Program-made: the position numbers and the translations under genes
Notes under the pieces: generated by a model
The model's input: only the letters and a program-made list of their open reading frames with translations
What the model was told of the DNA's origin: nothing
Databases searched by the model: none
From: Actinobacteria bacterium IMCC26077
GTDB lineage: Bacteria; Actinomycetota; Actinomycetes; Nanopelagicales; Nanopelagicaceae
Length of the DNA: 64,000 nucleotides
Direction: 5' to 3'
NCBI GenBank assembly: GCA_002284915.1
Contig: CP015606.1
Span: 1,487,613-1,551,612, forward strand
Shown: positions 1-9,019 of the stretch, piece after piece
Position numbering within the stretch: the first letter of the stretch is position 1
Layout: the number at the start of each line of letters is the position of its first letter

Positions 1-1
1 C

Positions 2-628
2 ATCTATTACTACCTCACCGTGTACAACGAGCCTTATATCCAACCCGCTCAGCCAGAGAATTTAGATGTTGAAGGATTACTCAAAGGCATCTATCACCTC
101 AAGGCTGGCGGCGGTGCAGAGCTGAGCGCACAAATCCTTGCCTCTGGCGTTGCAGTCAACTGGGCGCTCAAGGCGCAAGAGTTGTTGCTCAGCGATTGGA
201 AAGTAAGCGCTGACGTCTGGTCAGTGACTTCATGGAACGAATTACGCCGCGATGGGCTCGCAGTCGATCGCCACAACATGATGCACCCAGAGAGCCTTGA
301 AGAGGCTTACATCACGAAGAAGCTTGCTGGCACCTCAGGCCCGATTGTCGCGGTGAGTGATTTCATGCGCAGCGTGCAAGATCAGATTGCACCATGGCTC
401 GGCACCCGCTTTGCCTCACTAGGCACAGATGGATTTGGGCTCTCTGATACTCGCGGCGCACTTCGACGCCACTTCCGCGTTGATGCTGAATCAATCGTGG
501 TCGCCACGCTCTCTCGCCTTGCGCTCGAGGGCAAGATTGCTGCCTCAGTTGTCCAAGAGGCGCTCGATAAATATGCCCTCCACGATGTATCCGCTGCAGA
601 TCCAGGGAATACTGAAGGTTCTGGTTAA
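2..628 (+). CDS. aceE: Pyruvate dehydrogenase E1 component, C-terminal part
   Basis: This is the last 208 codons of a gene that enters from the left edge; the frame is open from base 2. The visible part begins with IYYLTVYNEPY and contains the LASGVAVNWALKAQELL and WSVTSWNELRRDG stretches typical of the C-terminal domain of homodimeric, AceE-type E1. It ends in a short Gly/Ser tail. AceE decarboxylates pyruvate on thiamine diphosphate and feeds acetyl groups to the E2 lipoyl domains in the cytoplasm. The active-site and cofactor regions lie outside the window. The stop TAA (626-628) shares the palindrome TTAA with the stop of the convergent MFS gene, so the two genes overlap by 4 bases. Confidence 0.93.
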   Translation: MYYYLTVYNEPYIQPAQPENLDVEGLLKGIYHLKAGGGAELSAQILASGVAVNWALKAQELLLSDWKVSADVWSVTSWNELRRDGLAVDRHNMMHPESLEEAYITKKLAGTSGPIVAVSDFMRSVQDQIAPWLGTRFASLGTDGFGLSDTRGALRRHFRVDAESIVVATLSRLALEGKIAASVVQEALDKYALHDVSAADPGNTEGSG

Positions 629-1827
629 ACGCTCGCGCGTCTGAAGAAATACCCAACGAACATCAACATGATGCATGGGATGAGCAGCGCAATCGGAAGT
701 CCAAAGAGACCAGCTGCGATGGCGACGATATTTTTCACGACAAAGACTGCCAGGTTCTGAAAGAGCGCTAGTTGCGAAATCACCGCGCTCGTTCCAAGAT
801 CGCTCCGCTCAATACCGCGCAGGTTAAATACCGCCCACATAAAGGAGAGCCCATAACCGCCACCGGCAACTCCGATGCCACAGACGACTAAGCCAAGAAT
901 CGGAGATGTGCCAGCTACTACTTTGCCAAAGATGATTCCAAGTCCCATTGAGAGACCGCCGGCAATGCCGAAAACCGTGACCAGCTTCTCTAGGTTGTAT
1001 CGCTTCTCTAATCGACTGAAATTAAATCGCCCGATGATCATTGCAAAGATAAATACAAAGTATGGAACGACGCTGAGCGAGGCGTCGAGCCCTAACTCTT
1101 CGCGGCCATAGATTGAAGACCAATCTGCAGTAATAAACTCAAGGATGCTCCCAAAGAGCAGACCGAAGGCGACAATCCAATCCACTTTGAGACTGGTAAA
1201 GAATTTTGCTAGGACAAAAGCATCTTTCTCGGCAGCTTGCGGATTCTTTCCTAAAAATAGCGGAGATAATTTTCGAATAATGATTAGAGTCACGATTGTC
1301 ACAACAGCGCTTAGCGCCGTGACATGAACTTCTATCGACAGCAACTTAGCGACGATAATCGAGATGACTGAAGTTAAGAGCGCGCCAATCGACCACACGC
1401 CAGACATGCGCGATGCAAACCCATTTTGAAGGCGCTCCTGCATCCACATCGTTTGCGTAGTAATGGAAACGTGGAAGCCCGAGATGGAAGCAGCAATGAA
1501 AATATTGACGAACATGAAAAAGACTGGGCTAGTCACCCAGGTCGCCGCCGCAATCAGGGTGAAAGTTGCGATCGAACTAATCGTGAGGATTCGGCGAACA
1601 CCGTGAACATGGACTAAGTGCCCCATCACGAGGAAGGCAGTCAAAGATCCGATAGTGCCTAACGTTAGGAGTGAACCGAATTCCGCATTACTGAGGCCGA
1701 GATTTCGTTTTACATCCACGAACCTGGTGACCCAACTCATGATTCCAAGGCCAAAGAGGAAATGTAGGCTCGAAAAGAGACGCTGTTGCCCTCGAGTTAT
1801 CCCAGAGGATTGTTCGCTACTACTCAA
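625..1827 (-). CDS. MFS transporter
   Basis: A 400-residue, strongly hydrophobic protein with about twelve predicted membrane segments, which is the usual size for the major facilitator superfamily. The N-terminal half shows NAEFGSLLTLGTIGSLTAFLVMGHLVHVHG, in the position of the MFS loop-2/3 signature but without its classic charged residues. The substrate cannot be read from the sequence. The start is TTG (1825-1827), overlapping the TGA of the upstream ybbN-like gene as TTGA, so it is probably translated by coupling in a two-gene unit. Its 3' end overlaps aceE. Family assignment is firm, function open. Confidence 0.8.
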   Translation of the reverse strand: MSSSEQSSGITRGQQRLFSSLHFLFGLGIMSWVTRFVDVKRNLGLSNAEFGSLLTLGTIGSLTAFLVMGHLVHVHGVRRILTISSIATFTLIAAATWVTSPVFFMFVNIFIAASISGFHVSITTQTMWMQERLQNGFASRMSGVWSIGALLTSVISIIVAKLLSIEVHVTALSAVVTIVTLIIIRKLSPLFLGKNPQAAEKDAFVLAKFFTSLKVDWIVAFGLLFGSILEFITADWSSIYGREELGLDASLSVVPYFVFIFAMIIGRFNFSRLEKRYNLEKLVTVFGIAGGLSMGLGIIFGKVVAGTSPILGLVVCGIGVAGGGYGLSFMWAVFNLRGIERSDLGTSAVISQLALFQNLAVFVVKNIVAIAAGLFGLPIALLIPCIMLMFVGYFFRRASV

Positions 1828-2726
1828 AATAAAGCCCTCGCCAATGCACTTCTCGCCTTTACCAATTCAGGATCATCTGGTTCTAACATCGCAAAAAGAG
1901 ACAATACCTGAAGTCGTATCGATTCCCGCTCATCTGCCTCTGTGAGTTGTATGAGATTGATCAATCGAGCGAATGCACCCGGAATATCACCAGATAAAAA
2001 TTGAAAATCGGCAGCTAATTTTTGGAGGGTGTGATTTGCTGGATCAGCCTCCGCTTTTGTCATCACCTCCACTCCGTCGTGTCCGGTGATTCGTTCTAGT
2101 AATTCGATGTTGGCAATGCCGGCAACAGCATCTTTATCATTTGGTTTACGCGCGAGTAACTTGGCGAACTCCGATTTCGCACGATTTAAGTCATTTGCTG
2201 CCAACGCTCCGTGCGCTGCAGTCACCTCAGGTTCTTCGGTCTCTGCGCTCTCCTTAGAAGTGCCGCTCTCGGATAATCCCTGCTTCCGGGCGAGGGCGAC
2301 TACTTTCTCTAATAACTCCGTGAGTTGTTCCACCGGAAGTAAGCCCTCAAAGAGCGGCGCCACTTGCCCGGCAATCAGCGCGATTGTCGTCGGCACCCCA
2401 GTTGCATGGAGCGCTTCGACAATCCCTGGTTCCGTATCGGCATTCACCGTTGCTAATTGCCACACCGGAGCGCTTGCACTGGCACCACGTTCATCTGCAG
2501 CCCCGCCACTGGAGAGCGAATTAAGCGCGTCGACCAAGGCGATACTTTCACTGCTCCGTGGCGTCCAGAGCACCACAATCACAAGTCGTTTCTTAGATAA
2601 CGGAATCAGCTGTTCAACGAATACTCGTTCAGTTGCCTCGATTACTTGGCCATCAGGGATGGTGGTTGGTTGCTTCAATGAGCTCAAATCAAAAGCCCGA
2701 TTAAATTGACTGGGAAGCTTCGCCAT
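1824..2726 (-). CDS. YbbN-like thioredoxin-fold / TPR protein
   Basis: A 300-residue protein with a thioredoxin-like N-terminal domain (about residues 1-145, including VIVVLWTPRSSES, VNADTEPGIVEALHATGVPTTIALIAGQ) followed by a helical tetratricopeptide-like region (about 165-290, AHGALAANDLNRAKSEFAKLL, KPNDKDAVAGIANIELL). This is the layout of YbbN/CnoX co-chaperones. The redox CxxC is replaced by PRSS, so it should not act as a disulfide oxidoreductase; a chaperone-holdase role is inference. An ATG start with TAAGAT exactly 6 nt upstream suggests its own leaderless transcript, beginning inside the end of meaB. It is followed by an overlapping MFS gene. Mycobacteria carry a comparable protein in this genome neighbourhood. 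Confidence 0.75.
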   Translation of the reverse strand: MAKLPSQFNRAFDLSSLKQPTTIPDGQVIEATERVFVEQLIPLSKKRLVIVVLWTPRSSESIALVDALNSLSSGGAADERGASASAPVWQLATVNADTEPGIVEALHATGVPTTIALIAGQVAPLFEGLLPVEQLTELLEKVVALARKQGLSESGTSKESAETEEPEVTAAHGALAANDLNRAKSEFAKLLARKPNDKDAVAGIANIELLERITGHDGVEVMTKAEADPANHTLQKLAADFQFLSGDIPGAFARLINLIQLTEADERESIRLQVLSLFAMLEPDDPELVKARSALARALF

Positions 2727-2732
2727 ATCGCT

Positions 2733-2738
2733 ATCTTA
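2733..2738 (-). promoter_or_regulatory. Leaderless -10 hexamer for the ybbN-like gene
   Basis: On the minus strand TAAGAT is followed by 6 nt and then ATG. This fits a -10 box whose transcription start is the first base of the start codon. No convincing -35 is visible. The box abuts the meaB stop codon. Confidence 0.5.
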
Positions 2739-2739
2739 C

Positions 2740-3540
2740 CTAGGAATGCGCAACGAGAAATTCCTCATGATCTGAAATCGCGGTGAGCAATTCCTCGATT
2801 CCAGTTCGCTCGAGCGCGCTGAGAATCAATACCCGAGGGCGCCAGTTATCCGAACGTTTGGAGAGCTCAAGTGAGCGAAGTATCTCTTGCCGCAATTTCT
2901 CAGCCCCATCTGGATCTCGATCGCTCTTATTGATGACGAAAATGTCACCTACCTCCATGATTCCCGCTTTTGCGCTCTGAATATCATCACCGGCGCCTGG
3001 AGCGAGTATTACCAGAGTGGTATCCACATGATTCATCACTTCCACTTCACTTTGACCGACGCCAACTGTCTCAACGATCACTGGGTGATAACCGGCGATA
3101 GCTAACAATTTGCTTGCAGTGGGAGTTGCCTCTGCAAGTCCACCGAGATGACCTCGCGCGCTCATCGAACGAATGAAAACCTCTGGATCAAGGTAATGCT
3201 CATGCATCCGAATCCGATCACCAAGAAGCGCGCCGCCAGTGATCACAGAGGATGGATCCACGGCGAGTACTCCAACCCGCGCTCCCCGAGCGCGAAAAGC
3301 GCTAATCAATAATCCGGTGAGAGTCGACTTTCCCACTCCGGGGCTACCAGTGATCCCAATTCGTTGCCGAACGTTCGATGGCAATGCTGCGGCGCGGGCG
3401 GCGATTTCCGCGACATCTCCCTCAGAAAGTTGCCCATTCTCAATTGCGCTAATCGCCTGTGCGACCAGTTCCATCTTTTGTGACTGGTCTGACTGGCCGG
3501 CAGCGAGCGCCTCAAGATTTATTACTCCCACATCTGCCAC
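2740..3540 (-). CDS. meaB: Methylmalonyl-CoA mutase-associated GTPase MeaB
   Basis: A 266-residue G3E-class P-loop GTPase. Walker A is GSPGVGKST (about residues 64-72), followed by VLAVDPSS, the DRIRMHEH segment, the ETVGVGQSE switch and the NKSD guanine-specificity motif. MeaB/ArgK proteins escort and protect adenosylcobalamin-dependent methylmalonyl-CoA mutase and gate cofactor loading. The start is GTG (3538-3540). It is divergent from the methylmalonyl-CoA epimerase gene with only 11 bp between the two starts, and a cobalamin adenosyltransferase lies at 12.1-12.7 kb; all three serve the same propionyl/methylmalonyl-CoA route. The family is somewhat shorter here than the 320-330 residues of many MeaB proteins, with a reduced N and C terminus. 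Confidence 0.9.
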   Translation of the reverse strand: MADVGVINLEALAAGQSDQSQKMELVAQAISAIENGQLSEGDVAEIAARAAALPSNVRQRIGITGSPGVGKSTLTGLLISAFRARGARVGVLAVDPSSVITGGALLGDRIRMHEHYLDPEVFIRSMSARGHLGGLAEATPTASKLLAIAGYHPVIVETVGVGQSEVEVMNHVDTTLVILAPGAGDDIQSAKAGIMEVGDIFVINKSDRDPDGAEKLRQEILRSLELSKRSDNWRPRVLILSALERTGIEELLTAISDHEEFLVAHS

Positions 3541-3546
3541 GATACG

Positions 3547-3552
3547 ACTATA
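3547..3552 (-). promoter_or_regulatory. Leaderless -10 hexamer for meaB
   Basis: Minus-strand TATAGT lies 6 nt before the meaB GTG. The hexamer overlaps the first base of the ATG of the divergent epimerase gene, so the two genes share essentially no spacer. Confidence 0.55.
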
Positions 3553-3983
3553 TGAGCCCTATTGCGATTACCGGAATCATTGCCATCGATCATGTTGGCA
3601 TCGCGGTCCCCGATCTGCCGGCAGCTATCGCTTTCTATGAGTCACACTTTGGCGCTCGAGTCGTTCATCAAGAGGAGAACGTTGAGCAAGGAGTTGCTGA
3701 GGCGATGGTGGCGCTGGGCTCAGAGCCTGGGGCAGTCATTCAACTTCTCGCACCACTCACACCTGATTCGACGATTGCTCGCTTTATCGAACGTAGCGGG
3801 CCCGGGATGCAGCAACTCGCCCTTCGGGTCGCCGATATCCGCGTAGCCGCGCAGCAGGCTCGCGCCTTGGGAATCCGCACTCTCTATGAAGAGCCAAAGC
3901 GCGGCACCAATGGCGCTTTGATCAACTTCTTCCATCCGAAAGATTGTGGAGGCGTTCTCTTGGAATTGATTGAGGTCAGGTAA
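3552..3983 (+). CDS. mce: Methylmalonyl-CoA epimerase (VOC superfamily)
   Basis: A 143-residue vicinal-oxygen-chelate protein. The N-terminal metal-ligand motif IDHVGIAVPDL (His13), the central GPGMQQLALRVADI, the INFFHPKDCGGVLLELIE C-terminus and overall length match methylmalonyl-CoA epimerase, which interconverts the R and S isomers of methylmalonyl-CoA. The usual HH pair in the middle motif is QQ here; I recall the same Gln-Gln in other actinobacterial members, so this is probably a lineage feature. The ATG at 3552 was chosen because homology begins a few residues later; upstream in-frame sequence would run into meaB. Divergent pairing with meaB supports the function. Confidence 0.88.
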   Translation: MSPIAITGIIAIDHVGIAVPDLPAAIAFYESHFGARVVHQEENVEQGVAEAMVALGSEPGAVIQLLAPLTPDSTIARFIERSGPGMQQLALRVADIRVAAQQARALGIRTLYEEPKRGTNGALINFFHPKDCGGVLLELIEVR

Positions 3984-3993
3984 AAAGCCTCGA

Positions 3994-3999
3994 TAAACT
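3994..3999 (+). promoter_or_regulatory. Leaderless -10 hexamer for the AI-2E family gene
   Basis: TAAACT followed by 6 nt and the GTG start at 4006. It supports that GTG rather than a later start. Confidence 0.5.
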
Positions 4000-4005
4000 C
4001 TGGAA

Positions 4006-5079
4006 GTGGCAAGTAATGAGTTTGGTGAAGTCGGTGCACCGTTTAGTCGGACGCACCCGTTCTACTTTGGATTTCTCGGCGCACTAGGTGCCTTAGCGGC
4101 AATCACACTCACTCGCGCACTCGCCTCCGCCAGCCAAGTCTTTGTATTGATCCTGGTCTCACTATTTATTGCAATGGGGTTAAACCCTGCGATCGAATTC
4201 TTGCGCGGCAGGGGGCTTAGTCGAGCCCTCGCGGTAATCATCATGCTCTTTTCCGTCTTAAGTTTTGTCACACTTTTCTCGCTCTTAGTCATTCCACCAA
4301 TCATCACGCAATCGAATCAGTTGATTACCTCAGCGCCTGATCTCATTAATCAGCTGAAGAGTAATTCCACCTTTGGTCACCTTAATGATCAATATGGCTT
4401 CCTCGATACTTTGCAAGAGAAGTCGACTGTCTGGATCAAAGACGACAAGTTCGTGCTCACTGCATTCGGGGGCATCGTGGGTGTTGGCAAGGTTGTGCTC
4501 AATGGCGCCTTCGCAGCGTTGACGATTCTTATTCTCACTTTATATTTCATGGCTTCGTTGCCACAAATAACCAAGATCGCATACCGAATCGCTCCAGCCT
4601 CACGTCGCGATCGAATCGCAAAGATATCCGATGCAATCATCGCGCGTATCGGAACCTTCGTTGGTAGTCAGATTCTCGTAGCCTTCCTTGCAGCGGTCTT
4701 CATCGGGATTCTCTCGGCCGCGCTCGGATTGCCCTACGCAATATCGCTTGGAATGTTGATCTTCGTCTGTGCATTGATTCCCCTTGTTGGGCACTTCATC
4801 GGAGCTGCAGTGGTGACTCTGGTCGCCTTCTCGCAAAGCCCGACTAAAGGTTTGATCGCACTTATCGCTTACATCCTTTATCAGCAGGTTGAGAATTACA
4901 TCATCGTGCCGCGAATCATGAAACGGAATCTTGCGATTCCAGGGCTGGTCACGATTATCGCTGCGCTCATTGGTACTTCGCTCTTAGGTCTTGTTGGCGC
5001 GCTACTTGCTGTGCCAATTGCCGCCGCTGTTCTCTTGATTATCGATGAAGTAGTGCTGCCTCGAGCTGACACCAAATAG
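4006..5079 (+). CDS. AI-2E family transporter
   Basis: A 357-residue integral membrane protein with about eight hydrophobic segments. Family hallmarks are the N-terminal LFIAMGLNPAIEFLRGRGLSRALAV-type region, a long polar segment around residues 105-145, and the C-terminal QQVENYIIVPRIMKRNL and IPGLVTIIAALIGTSLLGLVGALLAVPIAA stretches. Members were named for autoinducer-2 export, but many act as small-molecule or sodium/proton exchangers, so the substrate is undetermined. The GTG start at 4006 is backed by a TAAACT box 6 nt upstream. It stands alone on the plus strand and is convergent with the alpha/beta hydrolase. Confidence 0.85.
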   Translation: MASNEFGEVGAPFSRTHPFYFGFLGALGALAAITLTRALASASQVFVLILVSLFIAMGLNPAIEFLRGRGLSRALAVIIMLFSVLSFVTLFSLLVIPPIITQSNQLITSAPDLINQLKSNSTFGHLNDQYGFLDTLQEKSTVWIKDDKFVLTAFGGIVGVGKVVLNGAFAALTILILTLYFMASLPQITKIAYRIAPASRRDRIAKISDAIIARIGTFVGSQILVAFLAAVFIGILSAALGLPYAISLGMLIFVCALIPLVGHFIGAAVVTLVAFSQSPTKGLIALIAYILYQQVENYIIVPRIMKRNLAIPGLVTIIAALIGTSLLGLVGALLAVPIAAAVLLIIDEVVLPRADTK

Positions 5080-5081
5080 CC

Positions 5082-5813
5082 TTACGGAACCTCATATTCA
5101 GTTGGCAGCGGGTATTTCGCAGGATTAACAATCTTCACGATTTCATTGTGAACTCGCTGCACCGATGGTTCGCCAATCCAAAGATGTTTTCCATTAGCGA
5201 CTTCAATCATCTCTAATTGAGTGAGTTTGGCAAATCGCTCTCGCGCTTGAGCCGGCGGTAGGTAATCATCGAATTCGGGGACGATTGCGATTACCCGACG
5301 TCCATCTCGCGCCCACCACTCCAAATCACTCTCTTGGGAGGTGCGTAACGGTGGGCTGAGCAGAATCAAACCTTGTACGCGCTGATCGCGAGCATGCTTC
5401 AGCGCTAAATCGGTACCAAAAGACCAGCCAACAACCCAGATGTTCGGAACATCTGGCAATTGGCTTGCTACATATTCGATTGCAGCTTCGACATCAAATC
5501 TCTCATCGACGCCGTTGGTGAACTCGCCCTCACTCTTACCTTGTTCGCTCGCGGTGCCCCGAGTGTTAAAGCGAAAGATGGCAAGATCGGCGAGCGCGGG
5601 AAGTCTGAATGCGGCTTTCCGGTAGATATGGCTATCCATCATCCCGCCATGGGTGGGTAAGGGGTGGAGCATCACGAGAGCTCCAGCAATCGCAGCGCGC
5701 TCAGGGAGCGCAAGTTCGCCGATTAATCTCAGCCCATCAGCAGTATTGAGCTCGACCGGGATGCGCCGTGCTGGCAGTACCGTCGCAGCGCGGATAACCT
5801 CTAGCCTTGTCAT
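5082..5813 (-). CDS. Alpha/beta hydrolase
   Basis: A 243-residue protein with an alpha/beta hydrolase fold. VMLHPLPTHGG provides the oxyanion HP-type motif, GWSFGTD is the nucleophile elbow with Ser at about residue 131, FDDYLPP supplies the likely Asp, and GKHLW the catalytic His. It resembles the small alpha/beta hydrolases often annotated as peptidase S9-like or dienelactone-hydrolase-related; the substrate is not evident. It has an ATG start and no neighbours on its strand, lying between a convergent AI-2E gene and a divergent aldehyde dehydrogenase. Confidence 0.75.
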   Translation of the reverse strand: MTRLEVIRAATVLPARRIPVELNTADGLRLIGELALPERAAIAGALVMLHPLPTHGGMMDSHIYRKAAFRLPALADLAIFRFNTRGTASEQGKSEGEFTNGVDERFDVEAAIEYVASQLPDVPNIWVVGWSFGTDLALKHARDQRVQGLILLSPPLRTSQESDLEWWARDGRRVIAIVPEFDDYLPPAQARERFAKLTQLEMIEVANGKHLWIGEPSVQRVHNEIVKIVNPAKYPLPTEYEVP

Positions 5814-5844
5814 AAGGGAATAAGTATCTCAGGAGAGGGCTCTC

Positions 5845-7296
5845 ATGAGTATCGATGCGCAGTTCTCCACCTTTCACCCAGCTACGGGTGAACGTTTTGG
5901 CGAATATCCGATTACTAGTGACGAAGAGGTCGCCAGCGCGGTTGCTCGCGCCCGTGCAGCAGCAGCATGGTGGTCCGGGCTCTCATTCGGTCAACGACGG
6001 AGGATTCTGCGTAGCTGGAATTCCTTGCTGATCGAACACCTCGACGATGCCGTGGAGCTGATTGTTGCCGAATCCGGTAAGCCACGCAGCGATGCCCAAT
6101 TAGAGGCGGCGCTCGCCTGTGAACATGTTGACTGGGCAGCTCGGAAAGCACAGTTCTATCTACACGCTCATCATCGCTCACCTGGCCTGCTGATGGCCAA
6201 CATGAGCGCTCGGGTCGATCGCGTTCCCTATGGCGTGGTCGGTGTCATTGGACCGTGGAACTATCCGATCTTTACCCCGATGGGCTCGATTGCATATGCG
6301 CTCGCGGCAGGTAATGCCGTGATCTTCAAGCCCAGTGAATTCACTCCAGCAATCGGTCTCTGGCTGGCAAAGACTTTGAATGAGATAGTTCCCGAACACC
6401 AGCTCCTGCAGGTTGTCACGGGGGCCGGAAGCGTTGGCGCATCGCTCATCGCTCACGGTGTAGACAAGATTTCATTTACCGGTTCAACAGCCACGGCTAA
6501 GAAAGTCGCCGCAGCCTGTGTCGAACGAATGATTCCCTTTGTATTGGAATGTGGCGGCAAAGATCCGGTTCTTGTGGACCGCGATGCGCAACTAGAACGT
6601 GCGGCAGAACATGCCCTTTGGTCCGGGATGTCGAATGCCGGACAGAGTTGTATCGGTGCCGAGCGGATTTATGTCCATCGCGAGGTAGCTGATCGATTTA
6701 TCGAAATATTAAAAACGCGTGCCAATGAAATCAAAGCGGGGGTCAATTACGGGGCAGCTACCAGGCCAGCGCAACTAGAGATCATCAAACGCCATGTCGA
6801 TGATGCATCCAGTCATGGTCAGGTCATCGTAGGTGATAGCACATCAGTAGGTGAACGATTCGTCGAACCGGTGATTGTGCTCAATGTTCCAGAAAATGCG
6901 CCTTCGATGCGCGAGGAGACTTTTGGACCGGTGCTTATCGTCAATACCGTCAACGATATGGATGAGGCAGTACAGAAAGCTAATGACACTCCATTTGGCC
7001 TTGCCGCATCAGTCTGGTCGAAACGAAATGGCGAGAAGATTGCCGCTCAACTTCACTGTGGCATGGTCTCCATCAATTCAGTATTTACCTTTGCCGCGAT
7101 GGGGTCGATGCCCTTTGGTGGTGTGAAAGATAGCGGCATGGGGCGGATCCATGGCCCTGAAGGTCTCCTTGAATTCACCTATCCGCGCTCAGTCGTTAAG
7201 CCACGTTTTAACTTACCTTTGGAATTTACCTCGTTTAAGCGAACGGTATTCGCAGACAAAGTCATCACAACCTTGAGTAGAATTCGTCACAAATGA
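5845..7296 (+). CDS. Aldehyde dehydrogenase family protein
   Basis: A 483-residue NAD(P)-dependent aldehyde dehydrogenase. Visible motifs are GPWNYP and KPSEFTP in the cofactor domain, GSTATAKKV, the glutamate motif as ECGGKDP (usually ELGGK), and NAGQSC with the catalytic Cys near residue 271. The REETFGPV and PFGGVKDSGMGR segments close the catalytic domain. It belongs to the broad ALDH/succinate-semialdehyde dehydrogenase group; the true aldehyde is unknown. An AGGAGAG Shine-Dalgarno lies about 8 nt before the ATG. Its stop overlaps the start of secreted protein A by ATGA, so the two are probably co-translated, which is an odd pairing of a cytosolic enzyme with an exported protein. Confidence 0.88.
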   Translation: MSIDAQFSTFHPATGERFGEYPITSDEEVASAVARARAAAAWWSGLSFGQRRRILRSWNSLLIEHLDDAVELIVAESGKPRSDAQLEAALACEHVDWAARKAQFYLHAHHRSPGLLMANMSARVDRVPYGVVGVIGPWNYPIFTPMGSIAYALAAGNAVIFKPSEFTPAIGLWLAKTLNEIVPEHQLLQVVTGAGSVGASLIAHGVDKISFTGSTATAKKVAAACVERMIPFVLECGGKDPVLVDRDAQLERAAEHALWSGMSNAGQSCIGAERIYVHREVADRFIEILKTRANEIKAGVNYGAATRPAQLEIIKRHVDDASSHGQVIVGDSTSVGERFVEPVIVLNVPENAPSMREETFGPVLIVNTVNDMDEAVQKANDTPFGLAASVWSKRNGEKIAAQLHCGMVSINSVFTFAAMGSMPFGGVKDSGMGRIHGPEGLLEFTYPRSVVKPRFNLPLEFTSFKRTVFADKVITTLSRIRHK

Positions 7297-9011
7297 AGAA
7301 CTTGCGCTCTCGAACTCTGATTACATTTTTTGTCGCAGCGCTTTCGATTTTCTCTGGCTTGCTCCCTGCAAAAGGGGCATCCTTTTTCGATTTAATTCCG
7401 GGCGGAATTGCGACGCAGGGATACTACGGGGTGACATTCGAAGAGCGTCAGCCTGGTGTAGGTGAATTAATCTCAGTCATCAGCAGCTATTCAATCCGGA
7501 CAGATAAGAACGAAGTTCCTAATAGCTATCTCTGCTCTTCTATGGATGATCCCGAGTGCAGCAAAGGTGCTGGAGTTACGGCACAACTCGTGCTGCCGCC
7601 ATGTACTAACGCGGCACAACGAATGTGTATCGAGGGATTGGCGCTGGCAAGCGGAACAAACGCTCTAGAGAGCGCCAAGCTCGATCACGAAATCCCAGGA
7701 CCTAGGACTCCTGCTGATCCTGTGACCGGACTTCCAGCAGGAGGTGGCCCGAGTTTATGGAACTCACCATCAGTGCCCAATAAAGCAGGAATAAATACCT
7801 ATGGAGTTTCGGTACGAGTTAGCTACTCACAATTTCGAGAAGTTGCCGGCAGCGCCGGTAAGCGAAATAACCCTATCTCCCTACAATCGATGCGAGTGAG
7901 CGTATTTCCGGTCCAAGTCACCCCTGGGAAGTATTACCCCATTGAGACCTATGCCTCGACTAATTCCGATGGTGGACGCACCTACGGTAGCCGTCAAAGT
8001 GGCACCGACTACGACCTGCTCAATGATTGCGCCTGGAGCGAATCAGGTAGCTGTGGAAAGTATGTCGATTTCGCCGATAACACACGAGTTGCTCTCACCC
8101 TTCGCATGGGTAGCGAAATGACTGGCTGGCTTTACGGCCGATTGAAAGATGTCAAAGTCGAAGTGAGCGCTATAGATAGCAAATTCAATCGCATCACCAT
8201 CGAGGGAGCGCCAGTTGCAGCTCCAGGAGCCTACGGAGTAATAAAAAAGAGCGAGTTAAAAAACAATCCTAAGATCGATGCGCGGATTCGCCTTGGCAGC
8301 AATGACTTTGGTTATAACGAGATGATTAATTCTCCGTTCTCCAGTGGCGGCAACTACGACCCGGTAGGGAATTTCGAAGATTTCGCAGCATTCGAACCGA
8401 TACTCAAAACGATGCCAAATGCTCGTTCCCAGTGGTTAATCGCTTCAGGTGCGAGCGTGAACGGGTATCGGGCTCAGGTAACTGAAAAGTGTTTCCAAGA
8501 TAAGAGCAAATTGCTTGGAATAGTTACAACCAACGCAACTATTTACGAAAATGGCGCACCTGAATTCAAGAATGGAACATTGAATTACAAAGTGGCTGGG
8601 CTCCACCATCAAGCAGATGGCGTCACGCTGACTCGCGGCACCTACGATCTAGCAATTCGCAGTGACGTCGCCCGGTGCGTATACGGATTCAGTGATGCGC
8701 CTTTCCAGGCTTCCATCTCTGTAATTGGCGCCGATGGCCAGGAGCAGACCATCGCGACCGAGAGCATTCGAGAAGATGCGAAACGAGAATGGCTCTTTCT
8801 CTCCGCTCAGAACTTCACCTTCTCTTCTCCAGTAATCAAAGTGAAACTCACCCAAGAGAAGAAATTGACCGCACCAACTTCAACTAATACCAAAGCTGCA
8901 GCGAGCGCAACCAGCACTTCGAAGAAATCCATCTCGTGCATCAAAGGTAAGGTAATCAAGAAGATATCGGGAAGTAACCCAAAGTGCCCTGCAGGATATA
9001 AAAAGCGTTAA
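7293..9011 (+). CDS. Secreted protein A of a three-member paralogous family
   Basis: A 572-residue exported protein of unknown function. A signal peptide is visible at residues 1-31 (hydrophobic core, cleavage near AKGA). The body shares ordered blocks with proteins at 14.0-15.8 and 61.5-63.5 kb: YLCSSMDDPECS, a Cys pair in PPCTNAAQRMCIEG, GWLYGRLK, GTYDLAIRSDVARCVYGF, and FTFSSPVIKVKLTQEKK. It ends with SCIKGKVIKKISG and NPKCPAGYKKR, a cationic two-cysteine tail preceded by a Thr/Ala/Ser-rich linker. No enzymatic motif is recognisable; the composition suggests a beta-rich envelope or extracellular protein. The ATG overlaps the aldehyde dehydrogenase stop. It is convergent with the small zinc-finger-like gene after it. 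Confidence 0.75.
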   Translation: MKNLRSRTLITFFVAALSIFSGLLPAKGASFFDLIPGGIATQGYYGVTFEERQPGVGELISVISSYSIRTDKNEVPNSYLCSSMDDPECSKGAGVTAQLVLPPCTNAAQRMCIEGLALASGTNALESAKLDHEIPGPRTPADPVTGLPAGGGPSLWNSPSVPNKAGINTYGVSVRVSYSQFREVAGSAGKRNNPISLQSMRVSVFPVQVTPGKYYPIETYASTNSDGGRTYGSRQSGTDYDLLNDCAWSESGSCGKYVDFADNTRVALTLRMGSEMTGWLYGRLKDVKVEVSAIDSKFNRITIEGAPVAAPGAYGVIKKSELKNNPKIDARIRLGSNDFGYNEMINSPFSSGGNYDPVGNFEDFAAFEPILKTMPNARSQWLIASGASVNGYRAQVTEKCFQDKSKLLGIVTTNATIYENGAPEFKNGTLNYKVAGLHHQADGVTLTRGTYDLAIRSDVARCVYGFSDAPFQASISVIGADGQEQTIATESIREDAKREWLFLSAQNFTFSSPVIKVKLTQEKKLTAPTSTNTKAAASATSTSKKSISCIKGKVIKKISGSNPKCPAGYKKR

Positions 9012-9019
9012 TAAATAAT

